Shown here in pieces: positions 37,758-48,871 of a DNA stretch of 64,000 nucleotides. The DNA is from Avena insularis. Taxonomy: Eukaryota > Streptophyta > Magnoliopsida > Poales > Poaceae. Under the pieces are notes generated by a model. That model worked only from the letters and a program-made list of their open reading frames with translations. It had not been told where the DNA came from and ran no database searches. Numbering within the stretch: the first letter of the stretch is position 1; each line of letters starts with the position of its first letter. The DNA lies in NCBI GenBank assembly GCA_023614405.1, contig CM042694.1, positions 477,931,392 to 477,995,391 on the forward strand. The letters are read 5' to 3'. The translations under genes and the position numbers were made by a program.

Positions 37758-40700
37758 TGTAACACCCCAAATATTTAATCAAGGTTATCAAGTTCCTAAT
37801 CACCCAATTTAGGGTTAACAAAAACTTTTATAAAAGAAAAGGCATATGAATGCATGTGTGTTTGCATTAGTGTAGAATTGTTTTAAAATGCCATGCTTGA
37901 TTGTTCTAAATGTTGTGAAATGGTTTAAAGGTGAATGCCACATCATCTAGACCATTTACAAAAAAATCCAAAGAAAAAGAAATCAAATAAAGTTAAATAA
38001 GGCAAATGGTCATTTTGACCATTTTAATCCACTAGGCCACTTTAGGTGTTCCTAGAAGTCAATTCCTAACAGAAAAATTTCTAGATCTTTTCACCCCTTG
38101 CTAGACCAAGTAAAGATGTACAAAGGCCCACTTTAAATCCAATGCATATGTGAAGATCACACTTTTTCAAAAACACATCAAATGAGTTTACCTTGCCAAT
38201 CCCAAGCAAACCTAGTCTCTCAAGCTTAAGTCAAGTTCACCCAAAAATTTAGAATCAAAAATTCAAATTTTAATCTCTTTTAGCCATTTAAACAAACACC
38301 TTAGATACACTAAGTAACCCCTGGCCTAACTTCACTGTCGTGTACAGTAAGCCTCGACCATTTGGTCTCCATAGCACTCCCCTGTCTCCCTAGCATCTAA
38401 CCAAGCCCCAGACAGCCACCCCTCTTCGCTGCTACACAAGTGGAGCGCCGCCCAAAATTGGTCACCACCGGTCGACCATGTCCAAGCCGCAGCAGACCAC
38501 CCCGCTCCTATCCAGGATGCCTAGGAGGACCGCCGCAGTCTACCTCCCCTCTTTGTCCCCTCCCCGAGCAAAGACAGGCCCTGGACCACCTCAGAACAGC
38601 CGCGCCCAGAGCGTCTGCGCCATGCCGAGCACGCGCCAGAGCGCCACGCCCAACCAGCATGCACACGCCACGCCTCGACCTCACCTCACAAGACGCCGCC
38701 ATGATCCCAGCAGCCACCAGACACTTCTGTCACGCCGCTGACCTGCACTTCCACCGCCACATCGAATGCCGCTTCTGCCACGCAGAGCACCGTCCGCTCC
38801 AGACCAAATGCAACTGCCCCATGCCTCGCCTTTAAGCCGTAGAGGACCGCCAGGAGACCACGCACTGTCCCTTACCTCCAACCGCGCCGCTAGCTGCCTG
38901 TAGCGTCGCCACCGACGAGCCGCGCCCATGCCGCTCGGTCCCTTCCTCGAGCTATCAAAGGAGGCCCTCTGCACCCCAATTCTGCACACCATCTCACTCC
39001 CCTCTCACCACTGATCCTCCCACACCATCCCTGGAGCAAGGCAAGCCCCCATCCGCCGGAATTTTGCCGGAGTTTGCCGCTGCAGAGGAGAAGAGGCGTC
39101 GTTGATTGGAGCTGCCCCAAGAGCCGCTGCGACCACGCCTCGCACCGCCGTCGTCTACCAGCTCGAACACCCCCACCACCGACCGTAGATGGAGCCCAGG
39201 TGAGCCCCCGTAGACCCCCACCGTGCCGCTAGGGTTCATCCTCGCTGGAGACCTATTCACCAGGGACGATGAACCACAACCGTTCGATCATAGTCTAATC
39301 GTAGCGCTGAGATTGCCTCGTACCGCTTCGCGTTAGATGTGCCGCTGACGTGCGGGACCAACCTGTCAGTAGCCCGCTGCACCCGCGTAGTGCAGCTGGG
39401 CCGGGCCATTTCTTTTCCCGCGCTAGCCCATCGATTCAAATTAGTATTTTCCAATTTAACTGAAACTAGATTCTGTCCACTTATTCAAAAATCATTTCAG
39501 AGAGTTTCACTTACCAAAATTCATGATTCAAATTTTGTTAGAAGGATAATCAAAATATCAATCCAAGCCCGTTGGATTTAAATCAATTGGAGTTAGAGAT
39601 CATATATAACAAAAATAACAAAACAGAGACTTTTGCAACTTCAAACATTTTTCAAAAATCAACCATAATGGATTTTGAGTTGATTCCAACTCTCAAAAAT
39701 CACATTTGATAATATCTATCTGAATATGTAAAAATATTTAGGCTTGCATGCAGTGACTTTGGACTAGTACCAAAATAATGCTATGTAGGCATTTCTATTC
39801 ACTTTAAGTCATTTAAATGATGATCTTAAACTTTATAAAATGTGACCAACCCTTTTAAATCACATTCCCATGTATTAGAATATGTGGTGATGACATGTGT
39901 CCACATGATCCCATATTTTATTTCGAGAATATTAAATCTTAATTAGTTTCAATGAGTAGAAATTAATTTTCTCAAATAAAGTAAATTAAACCAGTTCTTT
40001 AAATCTTGTGATGAGTGTGATGATGCTAGATCATCAAGTTTGAACCTTAGTGTGCTTAGTTAAGTATTGTTTGGTGATTGTGTATCCCGTATTAATTTAT
40101 AGACGATAGTACCGACCAAGTCTACGAGGAGGAGGAGTTCTACCCCGAAGAAGACGAGGAGAACTTCAATCACTTCACCAATCAAGGCAAGCTATTATTG
40201 GCAAGCTAGAATTATACAAGTTACCCATGAAAGATAACCTGAGAAAGATGCATTAGGCATGCTTGGTTATACCTTTTGATTTATACCCATCCCAAGTTTT
40301 ACTTGCAAGCTTTAATCTTTCACTTTACCAAAGTTTCTTTACTTTTAGTAATGATTTGTGAGATTTTGGAAAGCAATATAGATAGCATAAAGAGTATAAA
40401 ACTAGGCCTATACTAGATGTCATTCTATGGCATGAGATTGAAAAGTAGCACCCTCATTAGTGAACACTCTTAACCTTAGTGGCTAGTGCTAAGCATAAAA
40501 CTTGATCACTTTAGATGGGAATACTTGGTGAAAATGATTATGAAAACCTTGGAATGATGAGTCATTCTATTGAGATGTTTTGACCTATGTTGAGAAACAC
40601 CAATGGATTTTGATGATGAAAATGTTGAGGCATGAGCCTTAGCCCTTTATAAAAACTAGATTTGGATAGTTACACTTGATTAGCACCCCTCAATAGTGAT

Positions 40701-41860
40701 ACCCTCATTGATTGTTGCTAGTGCTAAACTACTACTGATCACTTAGATGGGAACACTTGGAGAAAATGATTATGAAAACCTTGGAATGATGGTCCATTCT
40801 ATTGAAATGTTTTGACATGTGTTATGAACACAAAATGATTTGATGACGAAACTTCTTGAGGCATGAGCCTTGGTTTTGGAAAAAAACTGATGGTTGGGTT
40901 CGGATGCGACACCATTGCAATTTTACCGTACAACCATAATACCTGAATTGGGTAAGGCTTAGCCGGAAGTTTATATGCATTAGTATGGGTTCCCTCGTGA
41001 AAGAGGTTTGAGCTGAGGCTACCTCTTGATGATGTACACCTATGCAGTGCCCAGGATGGCAGATGGCCATGGCTGGGAGGCCAAGCTCATGGGAGAGGTT
41101 CTTATACTAGAGTGTGTAAAGGAAAGGTTATGATTGATTATCCGCATACTAAGTATGATGATTCAGAGTTATCCCTGACGGATGTATCGAATTTTGTGGT
41201 GAAAGTGTACCACCTCTGCAAAGTGTCAAACTATTCGAATAGCCATGTCCGCGGTCATGGACAGTTGGAGTGGCCATACTGTTCTGTCATCAGATGTTTT
41301 CAAAATGACTTGTGAAATCAATTATGACTTTGACTTGACCACAACAGGGTTGTGACAATGAAAACTAAGTTCCCAACTTAAGTGAGTTAGAAATTTATTT
41401 TAACTTTCTTTGTTTCTGAACTCATCTTAGGTTTAATTTTAGCTTTTGCAAATAAACCTAGAGCTTAGCATTCTTTCCTGAACTACCTTACTTGTTAGTG
41501 ATAGTTTGTGATTACTTAAAGAGTACTCATGGCTTTGTCCCTGGCTATTCCCGTGGCTAGACTATGAGGAGGACTATCAGGAAGATGGACAGTAGGATGG
41601 CTACGACAACTAGGATCATCTCCCATTGTCAGCATTGCCTATGACACTGAAGATGGAGCCCACCGCTACGCTTATTATTCTGCTGCTTGTTTGTATTAAG
41701 ACTGGATCATGAGATCCTTTATTTGTGTAAGACCTTATTATGGTTTGTAATGGATGATGTACTATGATATCCAATCTATTATGTCTCGCAAAAATGGTAA
41801 TCCTGGGATTGCGATGTATGTCATAACAGGTATCTGGGATTAAAAATCCGGGTGTTGACA
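37758..41860 (+). repeat. Complete Tekay-type LTR (4103 bp), central LTR of the complex
   Basis: It begins TGTAACACCCCAAAT and ends GGTGTTGACA, followed by the primer-binding site of the second internal region. It serves as 3' LTR of the deleted first internal region and 5' LTR of the second. The TATA position is CTATCAAAGG at 38952-38961, a weakened form of the box in other copies. Compared with the LTR from 47676 it lacks about 60 bp near 38130. It also carries a partial duplication at 40500-40875. Open frames at 38440-39581 and similar are in the GC-rich promoter half and are not genes. Confidence 0.93.
40500..40875 (+). repeat. Partial tandem duplication inside the LTR (offset ~234 bp)
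   Basis: The segment with GATGGGAATACTTGG, GGAATGATGAGTCATTC and GAGGCATGAGCCTT occurs twice, starting near 40501 and 40735. LTR copy A has it once (12690-12830). Confidence 0.75.
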
Positions 41861-41863
41861 AGT

Positions 41864-41877
41864 TGGTATCAGAGCCA
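41864..41877 (+). other. Primer-binding site (initiator Met tRNA), second Tekay element
   Basis: TGGTATCAGAGCCA begins four bases after the LTR end at 41860. It matches the 3' end of initiator methionine tRNA, the usual primer for this lineage. Confidence 0.93.
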
Positions 41878-42085
41878 TCCTGACCATAGGTGACCCTAGT
41901 TAGAATGGACGTCCGAACAAAACTTAGTTTCAAAACAAAAGAAGTGGGTATTTATGAAAATCTATTCCCACTCTTATCCTTGATTCTTTAAAAAAAATAC
42001 ATGTTCCTCAAAAACTCCTACATTACTACATAAAATTTGACACACTTGATCACCTCACTAACTTACTCATCCTAAATTCTTATAG

Positions 42086-42856
42086 ATGGAAGTTCAGTAT
42101 TGCAAGTTCTACCAGTTGGGCAACGGAGGCTAGGTGATCTTTGAGACGGATCTTGATGCACTGTCTGAGTACCTTGAGCGTCCGCATCCGGAATTCTTCG
42201 GAGCTCAACTCAAGGATTTTCCAGGAGGAGAGTTACAATGGCTGATAGTTGCAGATCTTCGAGGCAAGATGGAAGCACCCCTTTCTAAGAAGATTCAATT
42301 CACCGTGAGAGAGAACAACTGGCTAGATGGATTATCTAGGGCTATGCATGAAGCTCTTGCCCGTCTGTGTGGGCAAAATGTCAACTTGATCTAGGGAACT
42401 CGCTTTGCTCACTATGCAAGGTGTGATTCTATGGGAATGCCATTGGATATGCCAAGTCACCCGGAGATGAAGCGCCAAGTGGAGAATCTTGACTTCCTGC
42501 TATATGATAGACAGAAGGAATTGGACAATCCTCGAGCCTACGCCAACCACAACCTTGCTATTGCCTCCAAAAAGGACCAGACTTTCACCATGCTCGTCAA
42601 GGATCGCCAATCACTTCGTCGGCAACGCGAGAAGAAGGATCGCACCATCGCCCATCTTCGCAAGAAGGTGGCCGACCTCTAGAAGACCATCTAGGAACAA
42701 GAAGCTCAGCTGGCAGCAAAAGAAGAAGAGGAAGAAGGTGAAGACATCCAGGGAGATATTCACTCATACCTCAGTGATGACAATGACTACCTGGAGGATG
42801 ATGCCATGGATTTCTACACCGATGATGATGACTCCGACTTCATTGATGATGAGTAG
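42086..42856 (+). pseudogene. Uncharacterised ORF upstream of gag, second Tekay element (four TAG stops)
   Basis: A single frame of 257 codons including the final stop runs from ATG at 42086 to TAG at 42854. It is interrupted only by TAGs at 42131, 42392, 42680 and 42692, with no frameshift. The N-terminal part (MEVQYCKFYQLGN, RPHPEFFGAQL, LQWLIVADLRGKMEAP) matches the copy at 27112. The middle (about residues 115-200) is rich in K, R, Q and E and could form a coiled coil (DRQSLRRQREKKDRTIAHLR). The end is very acidic, with runs of E and D to DFIDDE. It lies between the primer-binding site and gag, whose ATG is at 43108. I do not recognise the family. The preserved frame length suggests it was translated when the element was active. 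Confidence 0.7.
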
Positions 42857-43107
42857 ATGCACTTGATCACTACCGTAGGAAGGTGTTGTATCGATCCCAC
42901 TGTATCTTAGTTCACAGAATGGTTCTTAAAACCATCTGTTTTTCCTTTTATGTTGTGGTGTGTGTGTTTGTATCGTGTGCTTTGATTAAATGAATAAATG
43001 AGAAGTTAGTTGCAAAACCTGAGTTCAAACTCAAAGTTTTAGCTCTGAAAACAAACCATGAACCTTAGAACTTTCCCTCTTACCTCATTATATATCTCAA
43101 TCTTCAG

Positions 43108-44201
43108 ATGACTTGTGGAACCCAAGGAGGAAGCAGCTCATCACAGGATCCGATGTTGCAGACTCTGCAGATGGTAGTTTCCGACCGTGAAGCTAGTAGA
43201 GCAGAGCACCAAGCCAACCTAGCCACCCTACAACAGATAGCTTAGATGGCCCACAATAATCAAGGCCATGGAAATCAGGATCATCATGGATCCAAGCTTA
43301 AGAACTTTCAGAATACAAATCCCCCTATCTTTAACAAGTCTTAAGACCCGTTGGATGCGGATGATTGGTTGCAAACCATGGATAATAACCTAGAAGTCGC
43401 AGGAGTTGATGCAAACGAGAAAGTACTGTTTGCCACTCATTATCTGGTAGCGATGCAAGAGCCTGGTGGAATAGCACCCGTACTATGAACAATGGTCAAG
43501 TCATGACTTGGGAAGCTTTCAAGATCAAGTTCAGCCGCACCCATGTGCCACAAGGTTTAGTCACCAGAATGAGAGATGAATTCAGAGAACTGAAGCAAGG
43601 AAGGATGACGGTAGTTGAGTACCGTGACAAATTTCTATCCCTTGCTAGGTATGCACCTGATGAGATCAACACTGAAGCTAAGAAGAAGGAAAGATTCCTG
43701 AACGGACTGCATGATGAGATGCAGATGGTGTTAGTAAACATCTGTTTTGATGATCTTGAAGAGTTAGTTGACACTGCCATCCAGATGGAAGGGAAGATAA
43801 ACCAAGCCAATGACAATGAAAAGCACAGAATGATGCATCAGACTGGGTCCCACAATACCCAGAAGTATCGCCCCAACCCGTCTGCAGGGTATGCGCCAAG
43901 GAACAATAGACCCCCAATGTCTCGTCCAAGCTACCCCAATCGTAGCGGAGGAAACGTGAAGTCCAGAGGAAACCACAACAACAACCCCGGCAACTCCAAC
44001 AACTTCAACCATGCACCGCCCAAGTCTAACAACAACAACAACAACAATACTGCCCCAAGGACTAGAAGCAATGTCGTGCCTGTTGCAGCCAAAGACAAGT
44101 CCCAGATCACATGTTTTGAGTGTGGAGTGAAGGGTCACTACTCCAATGAGTGTCCCAAGAAGCTTGCAGCCACCACCAATGTGAATGCCCCAGCTCAGTA
44201 G
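43108..44201 (+). pseudogene. gag of the Tekay-type chromovirus
   Basis: The capsid region has DADDWLQTMDNNLEV, then the retrotransposon gag motif from WEAFKIKFSRTHVP through REFRELKQGRMTV to YRDKFLSLARY. A basic N/P-rich linker follows. The zinc knuckle CFECGVKGHYSNEC (CX2CX4HX4C) near 44110 is intact and would package element RNA. In-frame TAG at 43243 and TAA at 43342 replace what look like CAG and CAA. A frameshift near 43445 precedes the long open part from 43485. A TAG at 44199 separates gag from the protease, and the same frame continues. Confidence 0.92.
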
Positions 44202-47200
44202 CAACGTCGTGTTCAGCCAGGAAGAAGATTTGCCCCAGGGAATTCGCTCAACCGCAACGGTCGTCTGTTCCACATGAATGCTGAAGAAGCACAGGAAGCA
44301 CCAGATGTCGTGCTATGTATGTTTTCCGTTAACTCAGTACTTGCAAGAGTGTTGTTTGATTCTAGAGCATCGCACTTGTTTGTTACAGAAGAATTTGCAT
44401 GCACTAGTAAGATTCAACCAACAAAATTGAAGCATGTTAGGATAGTTCAAATACCTGGTTCAACCACCAAAGCTATAAAAATTTGCAAGGTTGTACCTAT
44501 CAGAATCCATGGGATAGATTTTTATGCCAATCTAATAGTACTTGGAACCAAAGGTTTGGAAGTAGTACTAGGAATGGATTGGATGTCGAAACATAAAGGA
44601 TTGATCGACTGTGCCAAGAAAGCCATCACCATGACCAGTAGCTCTGGAGTACCAGTAGAGCATGTATCAGAAACCTTGCCCCGTCAATTCAAATGCAACA
44701 AGAGTCTAGCCCTACCAACCATTGACCAAGTCAGAGTAGTCCGTGAATACCCCGATGTATTCCCAGATGAATTGCCTGGTATGCCCCCGGATCGGGATAT
44801 CGAGTTCATTATTGAACTAATTCCTAGAACTGGACCCATAGCCCAGAGACCTTATAGCATGAACCCATCATAAATAGTGGAGCTGAAGAAGCAACTTGAT
44901 GCGATGCTGGAGAAAGGCTTGATTCAACCAAGCACATCGCCATGGAGATCGCCCGTTCTGTTTGTGGACAAGAAATATGGAGGTAACCGTTTGTGCACAG
45001 ACTACCGTAAGCTGAATGATGTCACCATCAAGAACAAGTACCCACTGCCCAAGATAGAGGATCTGTTTGATCAGTTGACTGGTGCCAGAGTGTTCTCTAA
45101 TATTGATCTTAGAACTAGTTATCATCAACTCAAGATTTGTGCAACGGATATTCCAAAGACCGCCTTTACCACCAGATATGTATTGTATGAGTATAAGGTC
45201 ATGTCTTTTCGATTAACCAATGCCCCCGCTTATTTCATGAATATCATGAATAAGATCTTTATGAACTTTCTAGATAAGTTTGTCGTTGTTTTTATCGATG
45301 ATATTCTGATCTATTCCCAGTCAGAAGAAGACCATGAGCAACACTTGAAAACCATCCTTGCAACCCTTAGAGAGCATCAGTTGTATGCCAAGTTCAGCAA
45401 ATGTGAGTTCTGGTTGAAGGAGGTAGGATTCCTCGGACATATTGTGTCAGCAGGAGGAGTCGCTGTTGATCCCACCAAGATCAAAGATGTAAAAAATGGG
45501 AAGCCCCAACCACTCAAACCCAAGTCTGTGCATTTCTCGGATTAGCAGGATATTACCGCAAGTTCGTAGAAGGATTTTCGAGCATCGCAAGACCGATGAC
45601 CCAATTGTTGAAGAAAGACAAGAAGTTTGAATGGACCAACAAATGTGAAGCAAGTTTTCAAGAGCTCAAGAAGAGATTGATCTCAGTCCCAATATTGATT
45701 ATGCCAGATATCAAGAAGTCGTTTGATGTGTATTGTGATGCATCCAAGATTGGTCTCGGATGTGTGTTGATGCAAGAAGGCAAAGTCATAGCATATCTGT
45801 CTCGACAACTGAAGCAGCATGAGCAAAACTACCCTACCCATGATCTTGAACTAGCAGCCGTAGTTTTAGCATTGAATACATGGCGTCATTACCTTATGGG
45901 TAACCACTGTGAGACTTATTCAGATCACAATAGCTTGAAGTATATTTTCACCCAGAAGGAGCTGAATATGAGGCAAAGGAGATGGATAGAGTTAATCAAG
46001 GATTATGACCTTGACATTCACTATCACCCTAGCAAAGCCAATGTGGTAGCGGATGCTCTTAGGAGATTGCCGTGTAGATTAAACACCTTGATCAAAGAAG
46101 CCCAACCAAGTTTGCATGAGGAGTTGGAGCAGTTTAGAACAAAGCTAGTTAGCCAAGGATTTTTAGCTAGCATTGAACTCCAACCCACTTTGCTTAGTCA
46201 AATCAAGGAAGCCCAGAAGGGAAATGCAAGTAACGACGGAATTACACATCGTATTGGTATAGGGAAGGTACCTGGATTCACCAAGAATGAAGAAGGAGTT
46301 TTGTGGTACAAAGGACGTATCTGTGTGCCAGCAGATTCGGAGCTGAAGCAAGTTATCATACAAGAAGCTCATGATACTCTTTATTCTATCCATCTAGAGG
46401 AACAAAGATGTATCAGGATTTGAAGGAGCAATTCTGGTGGCACAAGATGAAGAGAGAAATCGGAAGCTACATCACCAAGTGTGATATCTATCAGAGAGTC
46501 AAAGCAGAACATCAGAGACCCGTAGGACTGTTACAACCATTGCAGATTCTAGAATGGAAATGGGATTCCGTCGGAATGGACTTTATCACCGGTTTGCCTA
46601 CTTCTAGTAGGGGAAATGACTCTATTTGGGTCATAGTTGATAGACTGTCCAAAGTAGCCCATTTTATACCTGTCAAGACAACCTACCAGAGTTTGAAGCT
46701 AGCAGAGTTATATATTGCTAGAATTGTCAGTTTGCATGGAACCCCCAAGACCATAGTGTCGGATCAAGGAACCCAATTTACCTCGAGATTTTGGCAGAAA
46801 GTCCAAGAAGGATTAGGTACCAAGTTGAATTTCACAAAGATATCACCCGGACCGATGGATGATCGAAAGAGTCAACCAAATCTTAGAAGATATGTTGAGA
46901 GCTTGTGTGCTAGAGTATGGATCAAAATGGGAAGATTGTCTGCCTTTCGCAGAATTCTCATACAACAACAGTTATCAAGCCAGTTTGCAAATGGCCCCAT
47001 TTGAATTTTTATATGGAAGAAAGTGTCGTACCCCTTTCAATTGGTCGCAAGTAGGAGAGAGTCAGATTTTCAGACCCGACATCCTACGAGAAGCCGAAGA
47101 GAAGGTTCACAAAGTCCGTGAGCACCTCAAGACCGTCCAATCCAGACAGAAGAGTTATGCTGACAAGAGATAAAGAGACCTGACTTTCAACATCGGAGAT

Positions 47201-47628
47201 TTCGTGTATCTGAAGGTGTCGCCGTTGAAAGGAATGCAGCGTTTTCAGCTGAAAGGAAAGTTAGACCCAAATATATTGGACCCTTTAAGATTATGAATCG
47301 CCGAGGAGAAGTATCTTATCAACTGGAACTGCCCGAGGAGATGTCAGCCATCCATAATATGTTCCATATCTCGTTACTTCGCAAGTGCTTAGAAGTCCCA
47401 GAGAAAATCGAAGTTTTCAAGAACATCGATCACCGAGCCATAGATATCAACAAGGATTTGACGTATCGTGAAGTGCCCATTCGTATCTTCGAAGAAGCTT
47501 TCAGAACCACCAGAACCCGGAGTATCAAATTTCTCAAGATCCAATGGAGCAACCATACTGAAGAACAAGCTACATGGGAGCGAGAAGATTACATTAGGAC
47601 TGAGTTTCCAGATCTCTTTAGTTCCTAG
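44202..47628 (+). pseudogene. pol of the Tekay-type chromovirus: protease, RT, RNase H, integrase, chromodomain
   Basis: Domains are in gypsy order. Retropepsin near 44350 reads VLFDSRASHLFV, so the catalytic DSG has become DSR. RT (44880-45480) has FIDDILIYS near 45290. RNase H (about 45720-46080) has [10 protein letters not shown] and SDHNSLKY. Integrase (46400-46900) has one zinc cysteine changed (KCDIYQ instead of CxxC), then GMDFITGLP and VSDQGTQF. Its third acidic residue is in a damaged stretch near 46855. The C-terminal chromodomain (about 47480-47628) has IKFLKIQWSNHTEEQATWE, which would steer integration to modified histones. Damage: TAA at 44871 and 47171, and frameshifts near 45495, 46395, 46830-46860 and 47240. 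No function remains. Confidence 0.93.
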
Positions 47629-47661
47629 TTTTTTCTTAAATCTCGGGACGAGATTTTGTTT

Positions 47662-47673
47662 AAGGGGGGAAGG
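47662..47673 (+). other. Polypurine tract of the second Tekay element
   Basis: AAGGGGGGAAGG lies two bases before the 3' LTR start at 47676 and would prime plus-strand synthesis. Confidence 0.88.
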
Positions 47674-48871
47674 TTTGTAACACCCCAAATCTTTAATAAA
47701 GGTTATCAAGTTTCTAATCACCCAATTTAGGGTTAACAAAAACTTTTATTAAAGAAAAGGCATATGAATGCATGTGTGTTTGCATTAGTGTAGACTTGTT
47801 TGAAAATGCCATGCTTGATTATTCTAAATGTTGTGAAATGGTTTAAAGGTGAATGCCACATCATCTAGACCATTTACAAACAAAATCCAAAGAAAAAGAA
47901 ATCAAATAAAGTTAAAAGGCAAATGGTCATTTTGACCATTTTAATCCACTAGTCCACTTTAGGTGTTCCTAGAAGTCAATTCCTAATAGAAACATTTCTA
48001 GATCTTTTCACCCCTTGCTAGACCAAGTAAAGATGTACCAATTCCCACTTTACACACTTACAGAAACATCTAGCAAAGCAATTTAAATGACATTTGAAAA
48101 TTGAATCCAATGCATATGTGAAGATCACACTTTTTCCAAAACACATCAAATGAGTTCACCTTGCCAATCCCAAGCAAACCTAGTCTCTCAAGCTTAAGTC
48201 AAGTTCACCCAAAAAGTTTGAATCAAAAATTCAAATTTAAATCTGTTTCGGCCATTTAAACAAACACCTTAGCTACACTAAGTATCCCCTGGCCTAACTT
48301 CACTATTGTGTATAGTAAGCCTCGACCATTTGGTCTCCATAGCACTCCCATGTCTCCCTAGCATCTAACCAAGCCCCAGACAGCCACCCCTCTTCGCCGC
48401 TCGACTAGTGGAGTGCTACCCAAAATTGGTCACCGCTGGTCGACCATGTCCAAGCCGCAGGAGACCACCCCGCGCCAATCCAGGATGCCTAGGAGGACCG
48501 CCGCAGTCTACCGCCCCTCTCTGTCCCCTCCCCGAGCAAAGACAGGCCCTAGACCACCTCAGAACAGCCGCGCCCAGAGCGTCTGCGCCATGCCGAGCAC
48601 GCGCCAGAGCGTCACGCCCGACCAGCGTGCACACGCCGCGCCTCGACCTCACCCGCGCGCACTGCTCCGCCATGATCCCAGCAGCCGCCCAGACACCCCC
48701 ATTCGCCGTCTCTTGACTCATACCCACCATGCGCCGCATCGAACACCGCTTCTGCCGCACAGAGCACCGTCCGCTCTAGAACAAATGCGACCGCCCCATG
48801 CCTCGCCTTTAAGCCGTAGAGGACCGCCAGGACACCGCGCACCATCCCCTACCTCCAGTCGCGCCGCTAGC

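Noticed and set aside
38440..39581. Several overlapping ORFs of 65-131 codons on both strands, repeated at 48408-48925 and 52205-52632
   Set aside because: They lie in the GC-rich promoter half of the Tekay LTR, shift frame between LTR copies and have proline/arginine-rich low-complexity products. They are an effect of composition.
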